Below the pieces are notes generated by a model. It did no database searches and was not told the DNA's origin. It saw only the letters and a list, made by a program, of their open reading frames with translations. The position numbers were made by a program, and so were the translations under genes. 50,499 bases of DNA from Enterococcus cecorum (GTDB taxonomy: Bacteria; Bacillota; Bacilli; Lactobacillales; Enterococcaceae), in NCBI RefSeq assembly GCF_023221775.1, contig NZ_JAKUDS010000018.1, positions 1-50,499 of the forward strand, read 5' to 3'. How positions within the stretch are numbered: position 1 is the stretch's first letter; the number at the start of each line of letters is the position of its first letter. Shown piece after piece: positions 8,154-18,233 of the stretch.

Positions 8154-9299
8154 TTAGCCTCCAATAATATCTTCTGTTACATTACTTGCTTTAGATACCA
8201 CTACTGGATTTTCAGGTGTACCAATAATTGAAACATGGTCTGCTATTTTACAATTTTTATCTAAAATTGCATATTGAATTTTGGCTCCTTCACCGATTAC
8301 ACAAGAAGAATGAACTAAGGAATCTTCAATTTTAGCACCTTGTTTAACCACTACTGTACGACCAAGTATAGAATGAACAACTTCACCTTCAACTTCACAA
8401 CCTGTACCAAACTGCGCATTATTAACAACGGCAGAATCAGAGTAATAGGTTGGGAATTCATTATGCACTTTTGTATAGATTTTTTGGTTTGCATACATTA
8501 ATGAATTGAATTTAGCTGGTGTCAACATATCCATATTTGCTTTATAGTAAGATTTCACATCAAAAATGTTACTTAAATAACCAGTATATTCATACGCAGT
8601 AGTATTTTTATCAATCATTGAACGCAAACAACTTTCTACGTGTGTCCAAACACCCTCTTTTTGGCTTTGACGTAATGCTGCTAAAAGTCGTTCTACTTTT
8701 ACAATATAAATATCGGTACAAAGATTCGCAATTTCACCATCAGCAACATCTTTTCCGCTAGTTTTACTTGCTACTTTGCCATCTTCATTAAAATTCAACA
8801 CCAAATCGGTATCGTAAATATCTTCTTTAGGCATTTTTTTGTAGACAACAGTTAAATCACTATGATCTTCATGTAATAAATGAATATTTAATAAAGCTTT
8901 TAAATCAATATTACATAGAACTTTGCTACTGAAATAAACCATATATTTTGATTTTGCTTTTTCTAAATAATCAATAACAGCATCGTAATAACCATTGTGA
9001 TCTTTCATTTTTTCTGCTTCTCGTTCAAACAAATGAATGAAGAAACGGTTATTGATACCATCAAGATTCCATTCGGTCCCACCACCTAAATGGTCAAAAA
9101 CAGAACGACTTTCATCATAGTTAAACACCATAAATACCGAATGAATATTAGCATTTGCGATAGATGATAAATTAAAGTCGATTAATCGATATTTACTATC
9201 AAATGGCAAAGTTGCCACAGGGCGATGATCCGTTAATGGAGCTAACCCCTCATAATTATGCAGATTTCCTAAAAAAGCACACATCCTATTAGTCTTCAT
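8154..9299 (-). CDS. glgD: Glucose-1-phosphate adenylyltransferase, GlgD subunit
   Basis: This 381-aa GlgC paralogue is the regulatory partner in the heteromeric ADP-glucose pyrophosphorylase of Gram-positives. The N-terminus reads [18 protein letters not shown] where GlgC has the nucleotide loop GGxGTRLGxLT, so the catalytic phosphate loop is degenerate, as is normal for GlgD. The C-terminus is a left-handed beta helix of hexapeptide repeats. The ATG at 9299 overlaps the end of glgC by 11 bases; the GGAGTGG ribosome site lies in glgC. This tight overlap suggests matched synthesis of the two subunits. Confidence 0.95.
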   Translation of the reverse strand: MKTNRMCAFLGNLHNYEGLAPLTDHRPVATLPFDSKYRLIDFNLSSIANANIHSVFMVFNYDESRSVFDHLGGGTEWNLDGINNRFFIHLFEREAEKMKDHNGYYDAVIDYLEKAKSKYMVYFSSKVLCNIDLKALLNIHLLHEDHSDLTVVYKKMPKEDIYDTDLVLNFNEDGKVASKTSGKDVADGEIANLCTDIYIVKVERLLAALRQSQKEGVWTHVESCLRSMIDKNTTAYEYTGYLSNIFDVKSYYKANMDMLTPAKFNSLMYANQKIYTKVHNEFPTYYSDSAVVNNAQFGTGCEVEGEVVHSILGRTVVVKQGAKIEDSLVHSSCVIGEGAKIQYAILDKNCKIADHVSIIGTPENPVVVSKASNVTEDIIGG

Positions 9300-10431
9300 C
9301 AGCAGCCACTCCAATCACTTCAGAATATCCAACGACAGCAATTTCATCTGTACCATCGATTACTGCGTTATCACCAATAATTGCATTTTCACCAATAATT
9401 GCACGGTTAATCGTTACATTTTTACCAATTGTTGCGCCAGACATAATCACACTGTCTTTTACACTCGCACCTTCTTTTACTTGCACTTCATCAGAAAGAA
9501 TAGAGTGATCAACGGTACCAGCAATATAACAACCATCCGAAATCAAGGAGTTTTTAGCTGAACCAGTTTCAGTAATTGAATGAGGTGGCGCAATACGGTT
9601 TTTAGAATAGATTCGCCATGATTTATCGCGCATCGCTAAATCTAGGCTTGGATCAATAAATTCCATATTTGCTTCCCATAATGAATCAATTGTACCCACA
9701 TCTTTCCAATATCCACTGAATCGATAAGCAACCACATTTTCACCACTATCAAGATAGAATGGAATGACGTTTTTACCGAAGTCATTCATATCATTTTCTT
9801 TTGTATGGCTGTTCATTAAGACATTACGTAAACGGCCCCAGTTAAAGATATAGATACCCATTGAAGCCAAATTATTTTTTGGTTCTTTTGGTTTTTCTTC
9901 AAATTCAATGATACGATCATTTTCGTCTGTATTCATAATACCAAAACGTGAAGCTTCATGCATTGGTACTTCAATAACTGCAACCGATAACGAGGCATTA
10001 TTTTTCTTGTGGTTTAACAACATATCTTCATAGTCCATTTTGTAAATATGGTCACCAGATAAGATAAGCACATATTGAGGGTCCATTTGATCAATATAAT
10101 CAATATTTTGGAAGATAGCATGCGCAGTCCCTTCAAACCATTTACTACCTTCTGAACTTGAATAAGGTTGTAAAACGGTCACCCCTGTATTAATCCCACT
10201 CAATCCCCAGCTAGAGCCATTTCCGATATGGCTATTTAAAGCAAGCGGTTGATACTGTGTCACAACACCTACATTTTTAATACCGGAGTTCGCACAATTA
10301 CTCAATGTAAAATCGATGATACGGTAACGACCTCCAAAAGGAACAGCTGGTTTGGCAATATTTTTTGTCAATTTTCCTAAACGGGTACCTTGACCACCAG
10401 CTAAAATCATTGCAAGCATTTCAGTTTTCAT
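9289..10431 (-). CDS. glgC: Glucose-1-phosphate adenylyltransferase, catalytic GlgC subunit
   Basis: This 380-aa ADP-glucose pyrophosphorylase makes ADP-glucose from ATP and glucose-1-phosphate, the committed step of glycogen synthesis. The N-terminal loop [12 protein letters not shown] is intact, followed by [15 protein letters not shown] and the [11 protein letters not shown] active-site segment. The C-terminal beta helix is present. The start is ATG at 10431, directly preceded by an in-frame TGA. The strong SD (AAGGAGGG) is unusually far away, about 20 bases, with a 16-base hairpin in between that would bring it close when folded. A seven-codon reading frame, GTG to TGA, also begins at that SD and ends against the ATG. 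Confidence 0.95.
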   Translation of the reverse strand: MKTEMLAMILAGGQGTRLGKLTKNIAKPAVPFGGRYRIIDFTLSNCANSGIKNVGVVTQYQPLALNSHIGNGSSWGLSGINTGVTVLQPYSSSEGSKWFEGTAHAIFQNIDYIDQMDPQYVLILSGDHIYKMDYEDMLLNHKKNNASLSVAVIEVPMHEASRFGIMNTDENDRIIEFEEKPKEPKNNLASMGIYIFNWGRLRNVLMNSHTKENDMNDFGKNVIPFYLDSGENVVAYRFSGYWKDVGTIDSLWEANMEFIDPSLDLAMRDKSWRIYSKNRIAPPHSITETGSAKNSLISDGCYIAGTVDHSILSDEVQVKEGASVKDSVIMSGATIGKNVTINRAIIGENAIIGDNAVIDGTDEIAVVGYSEVIGVAADED

Positions 10432-10437
10432 TCATTC

Positions 10438-10465
10438 GGTGAAATAATTCACCTTCCCTCCTTTC
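10438..10465 (-). promoter_or_regulatory. glgC leader: strong SD followed by a small hairpin
   Basis: Minus strand: SD GAAAGGAGGGAAGG, then the perfect hairpin GGTGAA-TTAT-TTCACC (10438-10453), then the ATG six bases on. The same stretch encodes a minimal frame GTG-AAT-TAT-TTC-ACC-GAA-TGA that abuts the glgC ATG. Confidence 0.55.
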
Positions 10466-10481
10466 GACAGCACAACAAAAT

Positions 10482-12368
10482 TTATTTAGAACGAACATTC
10501 ACTTTCTTAGGTTTGATAATTAAGGCACCTAACGAAGGAACAATCGTCTGAATCTGATAGTGAAAATCCTTATAGGACTTTTTCTCAACAGTCATTGGCG
10601 CATTAGGTTTTACCCAAGTTCCGCCGAATTCTGCCATTTCTGTATTTAATAATTCCTCATATTCACCAGCATAAGGAACACCAATTGCAAAGTCTTTACG
10701 TTCGACAGGTGCAAAATTGATAACAAAAATCAAGAAGTCTTTTTTAGTCTTGCCACGGCGGATAAAACTCAAAACAGAATCTTCGCTATTATCTGCGTCA
10801 ATAAACTCAATCGTTGTATTTTCATCATCTAATTCCCAGAGTGAACGTTCATCATGATACAGTTGATTTAAAACTTTGGTGAAGTGTTGCATTTTGGCAT
10901 TCATATCATCTTGTAAATCACGCCATTCAAGACCTTCAGCATATTTCCATTCCAAAAACTGTCCCCATTCACTACCCATAAAGAGTAATTTTTTACCTGG
11001 ATGAGCCATTTGGAAAGTATACATATTACGAAGATGGGCAAATTGTTTGTAACGATCGCCCCACATCTTATGCATTAAACTCTTCTTACCATGGACCACT
11101 TCATCATGAGAAAGTGATAGAATAAAGTTTTCGTTAAACATGTACATAAAAGAGAATGTGGCTAAGTTGAAATGATATTTACGATAGACCGGATCCATCT
11201 CATAAAATTTCAAGATATCATTCATCCACCCCATATTCCACTTGTAATCAAAGCCTAGCGCTCCTGTTTCAATCATGCCAGTAACTTTGGTATCAGCAGA
11301 ACTTTCTTCAGCAATCATCACAACTTCTGGATGGGCCAATTTAATCACTGCATTCATCTTTTGTAAGAAGTAATAGCCTTCTAAATTGCGATTACCTCCT
11401 TCATGATTTGGGTGCCATTCACCTTCGTCGTAATCACGATAAATCATATTAGAAACCGCATCTACCCGAATACCGTCTAAATGGAAAGTCTCTAACCAAA
11501 ACATCGCACTAGACAGAATAAAACTTTGAACTTGTGGTTTCCCTAAATCAAAATTAAGTGCACCCCAACGGATATTCTTTGCGCGCCATTCTTCTTGATA
11601 TTCATAAGTTGGCGTACCATCATAATACGCTAAGGCATCATAATTCACACAAAAATGTCCAGGAACCCAATCCATAAATACACCAATATTGTTTAAATGA
11701 CATTGTTCGACAAAATCTTGAAACTCCTCAGGTGTACCATATTCGTGAGCTAAAGCAAAATAGCCCGTTGTTTGATACCCCCATGAAGCAGCTAAAGGAT
11801 GCTCGGTCAATGGCATAAACTCCACATGTGTATAATGCATTTCTACTAAATAGGGAATTAATTCTGCTGCCAGTTCACTAAAAGTATAGGCCGTACCATC
11901 TGCATGACGTTTCCATGAACCTGCATGAACTTCATAGATATTCATTGGACGTTTAAAGAAATTGGAACGTTTTTGACGACCTTTCCATAAACCATCTTTC
12001 CACTTTTTAGCCGGTAAATGGTAAACTTCAGCAGCATTATTTGGTCTAGCTTCATAACGGATTGCCATTGGATCAAACTTCATACATTCCGTGCCATCAG
12101 CTTGACGAATCTTATACTTATAAAGCTGACCTTTAATATCTTGCTCGACAGAAATCTCCCAAATGCCAGAATCTCTTTTTTTCATCGGCATTGAATCAGC
12201 CCACTGGTTAAAGTCTCCTTGTAACCAAACTTGTTGCGCATTCGGTGCCCATACTCGAAAAGTGTAGGAACCATCTGCAAACTGACAACCTAACAAATGA
12301 TGCAGATAAAAATTTTCTCCTGTCAAAAAATGTTGCTCAGCTTCTAAAAATTCTTTGGTACTTGTCAT
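10482..12368 (-). CDS. glgB: 1,4-alpha-glucan branching enzyme
   Basis: This 628-aa GH13 branching enzyme transfers alpha-1,4 chains to make alpha-1,6 branches. It has an N-terminal CBM48-type domain ([17 protein letters not shown], about residues 45-61), then the barrel with [19 protein letters not shown] carrying the nucleophile Asp, AEESS with the acid Glu, and LSHDEVVHG. It opens the operon. I chose the ATG at 12368, with AGGCG-type site GGGTAGGCG seven bases upstream, because it gives the normal family length; the 30 extra upstream codons encode a leucine-rich stretch not seen in the family and overlap the promoter area. Confidence 0.95.
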   Translation of the reverse strand: MTSTKEFLEAEQHFLTGENFYLHHLLGCQFADGSYTFRVWAPNAQQVWLQGDFNQWADSMPMKKRDSGIWEISVEQDIKGQLYKYKIRQADGTECMKFDPMAIRYEARPNNAAEVYHLPAKKWKDGLWKGRQKRSNFFKRPMNIYEVHAGSWKRHADGTAYTFSELAAELIPYLVEMHYTHVEFMPLTEHPLAASWGYQTTGYFALAHEYGTPEEFQDFVEQCHLNNIGVFMDWVPGHFCVNYDALAYYDGTPTYEYQEEWRAKNIRWGALNFDLGKPQVQSFILSSAMFWLETFHLDGIRVDAVSNMIYRDYDEGEWHPNHEGGNRNLEGYYFLQKMNAVIKLAHPEVVMIAEESSADTKVTGMIETGALGFDYKWNMGWMNDILKFYEMDPVYRKYHFNLATFSFMYMFNENFILSLSHDEVVHGKKSLMHKMWGDRYKQFAHLRNMYTFQMAHPGKKLLFMGSEWGQFLEWKYAEGLEWRDLQDDMNAKMQHFTKVLNQLYHDERSLWELDDENTTIEFIDADNSEDSVLSFIRRGKTKKDFLIFVINFAPVERKDFAIGVPYAGEYEELLNTEMAEFGGTWVKPNAPMTVEKKSYKDFHYQIQTIVPSLGALIIKPKKVNVRSK

Positions 12369-12449
12369 AAAATCGCCTACCCTTATTAACCAATTCTTAC
12401 CCATTAGAACATCCAATAGATAAATAACAACCAACAATTTACAATACCA

Positions 12450-12458
12450 GTATAACAT
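12450..12458 (-). promoter_or_regulatory. Putative glgB promoter (extended -10)
   Basis: Minus-strand TGTTATACT, 82 bases before the glgB ATG, fits an extended -10 box. The -35 region is poor. If used, the leader would be about 75 bases long. Confidence 0.4.
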
Positions 12459-12693
12459 TTTCTAAAGATAATAACTAATAAAATTGTGCAAATTTCTTCA
12501 AAAAAAATATTATTCCAAAGATAAAACAGTTTACCTAAATATTATTAGTAAAAATCCCTAATAAAATTAACATCATTTAACTTCATCCAATTCGATATTG
12601 ACAAATGATTAATTTTATTTAGCAAAATATTTTTCACAAGCTTACTGTATATAACAAAATACACCTCTTTTTATGAAATTTACAAAAAGTTAT

Positions 12694-12707
12694 TGTAAAC
12701 GCATAAG
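12694..12707. promoter_or_regulatory. Weak cre-like site upstream of the glycogen operon
   Basis: TGTAAACGCATAAG matches TGWAANCGNTNWCA at 11 of 14 positions, including the central CG. Catabolite control of glycogen genes is known in lactic acid bacteria, but this match is weak on its own. Confidence 0.3.
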
Positions 12708-12776
12708 ATAACTTTGAAAAACATTTGAAAGATTGTGAATAGCATTGTCTTATTTTTCATATTTTCAAAAAATCGC

Positions 12777-12824
12777 AAAAAAATAGCCTGGATTATTCCT
12801 TATCTAGAAATAAATTCAGACTAT
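12777..12824 (-). terminator. Terminator of the DUF1803-like gene
   Basis: Minus-strand stem ATAGTCTG / CAGGCTAT (8 bp with one G-U) with a long AT-rich loop, followed by seven T. Confidence 0.7.
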
Positions 12825-12842
12825 CTGAAACGATATTTATTT

Positions 12843-13649
12843 TTAATTACCCATGTTTTCTAATGATATATTTTGAATTAAATTTACATCGTTATTATTT
12901 AGAATTTGCGTCAGTAGCATTCTTTGTTCGCAAGCCGATTTTTGAGCAAACTTTTCTAATAACTCTGGTGCAATATTTACATGCGTATCCAATAACAAAT
13001 CCGGTGTAAATACTAATTGTTCCTCTCTCTGTACAAAGCCAAAATCGATTGCTGACTGAACAAAGATAGAATCCCTGATGCGACGGCGTTTATGTAGAAT
13101 TTTATCGAATAAAACTTCATATTGGTCTAATAAATATTGAGCATCTACATCCCCCAACAAGTTATACATTTCAGTATATTTGTCTAAATGCATTTGCTGC
13201 TGACAAGCTTGTAAATATCCTGCAAGATGTTGTCCAGTTACGTCATTATAAAGCGTCTCGATGCGCATATAACCATTGGACAGTACATCAAAATGAGCAA
13301 ACGTAGCAATATCCATCGCATAAAAGCTATTATTTTCTAACGGTTTTAAATTTCTAGCTAATTCAATCATAGTCGCTTGATCAACAACCTCATTAAATGC
13401 ATTATCTTTGATGATTTCACTATAAATTGGGAAATGCAAAGTATATCTTCTTGATTGTCGCTTAATAAGTCCATAAGCAATCAAAGTATCTAACCGCTTA
13501 TCAAAATGTACCTCAGTAGTTAAATCAGCTTTTAATTGACGTAGGGTAACATCTTGATATGTATTTAAATACTTTACCAATTCCATAAAAAAAGTGCTAT
13601 GAATTAATGGTGCTATTTTCTGGAATTTTTGTCCGTAGAAGAATTCCAT
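12843..13649 (-). CDS. DUF1803-like protein with N-terminal winged-helix-like domain
   Basis: This 268-aa protein has an N-terminal third (FFMELVKYLNTYQDVTLRQL..LIAYGLIKRQSRRYTL) that resembles the DUF1803 proteins of streptococci and enterococci and reads like a winged helix with a recognition helix and a basic wing. The rest is helical and unassigned, with an acidic, glutamine-rich middle and a basic KRRRIRDS patch near residue 192. There is no signal peptide. The ATG at 13649 has GGAGG five bases upstream; an upstream TTG only reads the ribosome site. It follows ppaC after that gene's terminator. The function is unknown; a regulatory role would be inference. Confidence 0.6.
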   Translation of the reverse strand: MEFFYGQKFQKIAPLIHSTFFMELVKYLNTYQDVTLRQLKADLTTEVHFDKRLDTLIAYGLIKRQSRRYTLHFPIYSEIIKDNAFNEVVDQATMIELARNLKPLENNSFYAMDIATFAHFDVLSNGYMRIETLYNDVTGQHLAGYLQACQQQMHLDKYTEMYNLLGDVDAQYLLDQYEVLFDKILHKRRRIRDSIFVQSAIDFGFVQREEQLVFTPDLLLDTHVNIAPELLEKFAQKSACEQRMLLTQILNNNDVNLIQNISLENMGN

Positions 13650-13670
13650 AAAAACCTCCAAACATCCTAA

Positions 13671-13715
13671 AAAAATAAAAAATCAGCAAAAAGCACAATG
13701 CCTTCTACTGATTTT
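13671..13715 (-). terminator. ppaC terminator
   Basis: Minus-strand stem AAAATCAG / CTGATTTT around the loop containing GGCATTGTGC, followed by a T-rich tail. It lies 11 bases after the ppaC stop. Confidence 0.75.
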
Positions 13716-13725
13716 AAGTCTTAAC

Positions 13726-14655
13726 TTAACCTTCAAATGCAGCAGTTAATTGAGGAACCACTTGTTTTTTACGTGACACAACACCTTTTAATAGTGCACG
13801 GTTGTTGTCAAGAGTCACATTAAAGGCTTTCTCAACATTTTCTTTTGGTTCACCCACAATTAAAATTTCAGAATCACTATCTAAAATATTTGTAACAACT
13901 AATACAAATAAATCATAGCCATTAGCAGCATTTGCCTCTTGCATCGCTGATTCTAACTCAGCTTGACGTGCAAAGACTTCTGCTAAATCAACAGTATTCA
14001 CTTGAGCGATTCTTAAGTTGCTACCACCCATTGGGAAACTTTTAGCATCTAAATCAATTAATTCAGCTGCTGATTTGGTTCCTAAATTTGTACCTGCTTT
14101 TAACATTTCCAAACCATAAGCTTCTAAATCTACTCCAGCAATTTCAGTTAATTCTTTTGCTGCTTGAACATCTTCTTGTGTGCAAGTAGGTGATTTAAAT
14201 AATAAAGTATCAGATACAATAGCAGAAAGCATAATTCCCGCAATATTTTTTGGCACTTCAACATTATTTTCTTTATATAGTTTCAAAATGATTGTTGAAG
14301 TACAGCCAACTGGTTCTGCTCGATAATATAATGGATTGGCTGTTTGGAAGTTCGCAATACGGTGATGATCAACAACTGCTAAAATTTCCACTTTTTCAAT
14401 ATCAGCAGCACTTTGTTGGAATTCATTGTGGTCTACCAACATCACTTGTTCCACTTCATTAGCCACAGTTTCAACCACACGCGGGGCAGTTAATCCAAAG
14501 TGATTTAAGGCAAAAGCTGTTTCTTCATTTGGTTCACCCAAAGCCACTGCCTCAGCATCTTTACCTAATTCTTTTTGTAAGTTCGCAAATGCAATCGCTG
14601 CACCAATTGCATCAGTATCTGGATTTTGATGTCCGAAAACTAAAATTTTTGACAT
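13726..14655 (-). CDS. ppaC: Manganese-dependent inorganic pyrophosphatase (family II)
   Basis: This 309-aa DHH-family pyrophosphatase hydrolyses PPi to phosphate in the cytosol, pulling biosynthetic reactions such as the GlgC step. Metal-binding motifs are visible: GHQNPDTDA (residues 8-16), VDHNE, VVDHHR and the later [10 protein letters not shown] segment. The C-terminal DHHA2 domain carries the SRKK substrate-binding motif near the end. Length is the family norm. The start is ATG at 14655, with GGAG upstream; the in-frame GTG three codons earlier is part of the same ribosome site. It is flanked by terminators on both sides and so is probably transcribed alone. Confidence 0.97.
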   Translation of the reverse strand: MSKILVFGHQNPDTDAIGAAIAFANLQKELGKDAEAVALGEPNEETAFALNHFGLTAPRVVETVANEVEQVMLVDHNEFQQSAADIEKVEILAVVDHHRIANFQTANPLYYRAEPVGCTSTIILKLYKENNVEVPKNIAGIMLSAIVSDTLLFKSPTCTQEDVQAAKELTEIAGVDLEAYGLEMLKAGTNLGTKSAAELIDLDAKSFPMGGSNLRIAQVNTVDLAEVFARQAELESAMQEANAANGYDLFVLVVTNILDSDSEILIVGEPKENVEKAFNVTLDNNRALLKGVVSRKKQVVPQLTAAFEG

Positions 14656-14695
14656 TTTCTCCACTCCAATCTATTTTATCTAATCATCATGATAA

Positions 14696-14744
14696 CAAAA
14701 ATAGAGAAAGAATCAATATAAAAATCAATTCTTTCTCAAAAAAA
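14696..14744 (-). terminator. pflA terminator
   Basis: Fourteen-base-pair stem, arms at 14724-14737 and 14704-14717 (GAGAAAGAATTGAT / ATTGATTCTTTCTC on the minus strand, two wobble pairs), followed by TATTTTTG. It starts a few bases after the pflA stop. Confidence 0.85.
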
Positions 14745-15512
14745 TTAGTGCACTAAATAGCCCTTATATCGGTCAACATGTAACAATTCACGCGCATTTT
14801 TAATTCGATCTTGTTCTGGTGGATTAATCCCTTCCAATGGATATTCTAAACCGAGTTTATCCCATTTAAATTTACCCATTGTATGATAAGGCAATACTTC
14901 CACTTTTTCGACATTATTTAAAGTTTGAATAAACGCATCCAAGCGAATCAAGAATTCATCATAATCGGTTCTTTGAGGAACTAAGACATGACGAATCCAA
15001 ACGGGTTGACCGACCTCAGACAAATATTGAGCCATTTCTAAAATATTGTCATTACTTTGACCAGTTAATTCTTTATGGCCTTGATTATCAATGTGTTTAA
15101 TATCAAACAAAATCAAATCAGTATATTGAAGTAATTCATTAAATTTGCTAAAAAATGGTTCTTCTTTGGTAAATGGTTTCCCACAAGTATCAATTGTGGT
15201 ATGAATACCTAGTGCTTTAGCCTTTTTAAATAAATCTAATAAAAAGTCCAATTGAAGTAATGGCTCGCCACCACTAACGGTAATACCGCCATCTTTGCCC
15301 CAATAAGCACGAAATCGTAAAGCTTCTTCTAATACATCATCAGCCGAACGTTCCTTTGAAGTATCGGTTTTCATCTTCCATGTATCTGGATTATGACAAA
15401 ATTGACACCTCATTTTACACCCTTGAGTAAATACAACAAAGCGTACTCCAGGGCCATCTACGGTACCAAAATTTTCTGTGGAATGTATCATCCCTAATGC
15501 TGAATCTGACAT
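14745..15512 (-). CDS. pflA: Pyruvate formate-lyase activating enzyme
   Basis: This 255-aa radical SAM enzyme installs the glycyl radical on PflB under anaerobic conditions. The cluster motif CKMRCQFC gives Cys32, Cys36 and Cys39, followed by the HNPDTW segment and the SGGEPLLQ SAM-binding stretch. The start is the ATG at 15512, with GGAAGGA about eight bases upstream; an earlier TTG would add six residues that are only the ribosome site. It lies downstream of pflB beyond a hairpin terminator, so it is probably expressed by read-through or from a weak promoter of its own. Confidence 0.97.
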   Translation of the reverse strand: MSDSALGMIHSTENFGTVDGPGVRFVVFTQGCKMRCQFCHNPDTWKMKTDTSKERSADDVLEEALRFRAYWGKDGGITVSGGEPLLQLDFLLDLFKKAKALGIHTTIDTCGKPFTKEEPFFSKFNELLQYTDLILFDIKHIDNQGHKELTGQSNDNILEMAQYLSEVGQPVWIRHVLVPQRTDYDEFLIRLDAFIQTLNNVEKVEVLPYHTMGKFKWDKLGLEYPLEGINPPEQDRIKNARELLHVDRYKGYLVH

Positions 15513-15617
15513 AATCTTACTTCCTTCCAATCTTTCTTGACTACACGAATCATGAATGCATCAAGAAAAGCAACGAATTTTTCATCAAAATAGCCGAAAC
15601 CATAGGATGAAATCTAG

Positions 15618-15649
15618 AAAAAAAGGATGACAATCAACTTGCCATCCTT
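15618..15649 (-). terminator. pflB terminator
   Basis: Minus-strand stem AAGGATGGCAA / TTGTCATCCTT (11 bp with one wobble) and a T7 tail, in the gap between pflB and pflA. It should lower pflA expression relative to pflB. Confidence 0.85.
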
Positions 15650-15667
15650 TCAAAAATCAACAAATGA

Positions 15668-17950
15668 TTATAATCTATCGTGAGAAGTTCTTGAAATAAC
15701 ATCTGCTTGTTGTTCAGGAGTTAAATCACGGAACTTAACTGCGTAACCAGATACACGAATTGTCAAGTTTGGATATTTTTCTGGATGAGCTTGTGCATCT
15801 AGTAATAATTCATTTGTAAATACGTTAACGTTTAAGTGGTAACCACCTTTATCGAAGTAACCATCTAAGACATTACGTAAGTTTGCAATACGAGTTGCAT
15901 CATCTTTACCTAATCCACTAGGGTTAATTGTTTGAGTATTTGAAATACCATCTAATGCGTTACGGTAGTTCAAACGAGCAGTTGAGTTAAGTGATGCTAA
16001 TAATCCATTCTTTTCACCTAAGAATTTACCATCACGATAACTTGGGTTAGCACCTGGAGCTAAAGGTTTACCAGCACGACGTCCATCAGGAGTGTTACCT
16101 GTAGCTTTACCATAAACTACATTTGAAGTAATTGTTAATAGAGATGTAGTTGGTGTAGAGTTACGGTAAGTATGTTGACGTTTGATTTGTGTCATGAAGT
16201 ATTCTAAGATCCAGTTTGCCATTGCATCTGCTTCTTCACTATCATTACCATAAGTTGGGAATTCATTTTGTGGTACATAGTCAACAGCCACCCCATCTTC
16301 ATCACGAATAACTTTAACGTTACCATGTTTGATTGCCATGATAGAGTCAGTAGCATGTGAAATACCAGCAATACCAGTTGCGAATGTACGACGTAAATTA
16401 GAATCCATGAATGCTAATTGAATAGCTTCATAAGCATATTTATCATGCATATAGTGAATAACATTTAATGTATTTACATATAATTCAGCTAACCAGTCTA
16501 GGATATCTTTGTATTTTTCCATAAATTCATGGAAGTCTAGAGTATCACCAGTCATTGGGCGGAATTTAGGACCAACTTGCATCTTAGTCTTTTCATCCAC
16601 ACCACCGTTGATAGCATAAAGGACAGCTTTTGCAAGGTTAGCACGCGCACCGAAAAATTGCATATCTTTACCCATTACAGTTGCAGATACACAACATGCA
16701 ATTGCGCAGTCATCTGAACCCCAGTTAGCACGTAATAAATCATCATTTTCAAATTGGATTGATGAAGTTTCTTTAGCAATACGAGCTGCAAATGTTCTGA
16801 ATCCTTCTGGTAAACGAGATGAATAAAGAACAGTTAAGTTTGGTTCTGGTGATGGTCCCATGTTGATTAATGTGTGTAAGATACGGAAATCGCTCTTAGT
16901 AACTAATGAACGTCCATCAATACCCATACCAGCGATAGATAATGTAGCCCAAATTGGGTAACCTGAGAATAATTGGTTGTAATCAGGTGTACGTGCGAAT
17001 TTAACCATTCGTAATTTCATAATTAAGTGGTCAATTAATTCTTGAGCTTCAAATTCAGTAATCACACCGTTTTCTAAGTCACGTTGGATGTAGATATCTA
17101 AGAATGCTGAGATACGTCCGATTGACATAGCCGCACCATTTTGAGATTTAATTGCACCTAGGTAACCAAAGTATAACCATTGGATAGCTTCTTGTGCGTT
17201 TTCAGCTGGACGAGAAATATCAAATCCATATGAAGCAGCCATTTTCTTCAAGTCATTTAATGCACGATATTGTTCAGCGATTTCTTCACGTAAACGAATC
17301 ACATCATCAGTCATGACTTTGTTACCAGTTAAATCATGGTCTTTTTTCTTTTGTTCCATTAAGTAGTCGATACCATATAAGGCAACACGGCGGTAGTCAC
17401 CGATGATACGTCCACGACCATAAGCATCTGGTAGACCAGTGATGATTTTGTTTTTACGAGCTAAACGCATTTCATCAGTATAAGCATCGAATACACCTTG
17501 GTTGTGTGTTTTACGCCATTCTGTGAAAATTTTAGTCATTTCAGGATCAGCTTCGTAACCATTTGAAGTTAAAGCTGTGTTCGCCATACGGATACCACCA
17601 AATGGCATGAATGCTTGTTTTAATGGTACATCTGTTTGTAAACCAACGATTTTTTCTTCTTCTTTAATTAAATATCCAGGACCATGAGAAGTTAATGTAG
17701 CAGGAATGTTGTTATCCATGTCGTACACACCGTTTTGTTGGTGTTGTACTTCAAATAATTCTTGTAGTTTTGTCCAAAGTTTGTCCGTACTTGGAGCAGC
17801 TGGTTGCAAGAAGCTATCATCCCCACGATATTCTGTGTAGTTTTGTTGGATGAAAGAACGAGTATTTACTTCTTTTTTCCAATCACTTCCTTTAAAGCCC
17901 TTCCAAGCAGTTTCGTTAAAAGTTTCTAATTTGTCTGTAACTGATGTCAT
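15668..17950 (-). CDS. pflB: Formate C-acetyltransferase (pyruvate formate-lyase)
   Basis: This 760-aa glycyl radical enzyme converts pyruvate and CoA to acetyl-CoA and formate without oxygen. The adjacent catalytic cysteines are Cys419-Cys420 (AIACCVSA), and the radical glycine is Gly735 in RVSGYAVKF; both match the E. coli enzyme within one residue. The start is ATG at 17950, with AAGGAGG eight bases upstream. Codon use looks highly optimised (many repeated preferred codons), as expected for an abundant fermentation enzyme. It is transcribed from an extended -10 promoter about 55 bp upstream and ends at its own terminator before pflA. Confidence 0.98.
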   Translation of the reverse strand: MTSVTDKLETFNETAWKGFKGSDWKKEVNTRSFIQQNYTEYRGDDSFLQPAAPSTDKLWTKLQELFEVQHQQNGVYDMDNNIPATLTSHGPGYLIKEEEKIVGLQTDVPLKQAFMPFGGIRMANTALTSNGYEADPEMTKIFTEWRKTHNQGVFDAYTDEMRLARKNKIITGLPDAYGRGRIIGDYRRVALYGIDYLMEQKKKDHDLTGNKVMTDDVIRLREEIAEQYRALNDLKKMAASYGFDISRPAENAQEAIQWLYFGYLGAIKSQNGAAMSIGRISAFLDIYIQRDLENGVITEFEAQELIDHLIMKLRMVKFARTPDYNQLFSGYPIWATLSIAGMGIDGRSLVTKSDFRILHTLINMGPSPEPNLTVLYSSRLPEGFRTFAARIAKETSSIQFENDDLLRANWGSDDCAIACCVSATVMGKDMQFFGARANLAKAVLYAINGGVDEKTKMQVGPKFRPMTGDTLDFHEFMEKYKDILDWLAELYVNTLNVIHYMHDKYAYEAIQLAFMDSNLRRTFATGIAGISHATDSIMAIKHGNVKVIRDEDGVAVDYVPQNEFPTYGNDSEEADAMANWILEYFMTQIKRQHTYRNSTPTTSLLTITSNVVYGKATGNTPDGRRAGKPLAPGANPSYRDGKFLGEKNGLLASLNSTARLNYRNALDGISNTQTINPSGLGKDDATRIANLRNVLDGYFDKGGYHLNVNVFTNELLLDAQAHPEKYPNLTIRVSGYAVKFRDLTPEQQADVISRTSHDRL

Positions 17951-18003
17951 TATCAGGTCCTCCTTAATACTTATCAAAAGTATGTAACAGTTTTTACATG
18001 TTC

Positions 18004-18031
18004 AGTATAACACATAAGAAGATTAATGCAA
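18004..18031 (-). promoter_or_regulatory. pflB promoter
   Basis: Minus-strand TGTTATACT gives -10 TATACT at 18004-18009 with an extended TG. A poor -35, TTGCAT, lies 16 bp upstream. The distance to the pflB ATG is about 54 bases. Confidence 0.55.
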
Positions 18032-18151
18032 GTGTTTTCATATATATTTTTTTAACAAATTTCAAAAAATAATAGTCTAAAAACACCCAAATACTGATAA
18101 ATCAAGATTTTTGTGATTGTGAAATAGATATTTTTCTTTAAAAATTTTTTT

Positions 18152-18203
18152 GAAAAATTTAGCACAGAATAATTTCTGTTTTGATACAGGGATATTCTGT
18201 GCT
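18152..18203 (-). terminator. parC terminator
   Basis: An 11-bp perfect stem AGCACAGAATA (18161-18171) / TATTCTGTGCT (18193-18203), with a nested CTGT/ACAG pair in the loop, followed on the minus strand by AAATTTTTC. Confidence 0.8.
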
Positions 18204-18233
18204 ATCATTTTTGTAACAGTTTTCTAAAGTAAG

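Larger units (their letters stand above)
12369..12842. other. Upstream region of the glycogen operon (474 bp, no gene)
   Basis: Very AT-rich. From right to left it holds the terminator of the DUF1803-like gene (12777-12824), a cre-like sequence TGTAAACGCATAAG (12694-12707, 11 of 14 to the catabolite consensus), and an extended -10 box TGTTATACT on the minus strand at 12450-12458. A second possible -10, TGTTATATA, lies about 200 bp upstream of it. I see no convincing reading frame or structured RNA. Confidence 0.5.

Noticed and set aside
12369-12458. 30-codon N-terminal extension of glgB (hydrophobic)
   Set aside because: It overlaps the likely promoter region and would make GlgB longer than its family; a cytosolic enzyme should not have this stretch.
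18112-18130. TTGTGATTGTGAAATAG upstream of pflB as a Rex operator
   Set aside because: Only one half-site fits; the second half is unlike TTCACAA.
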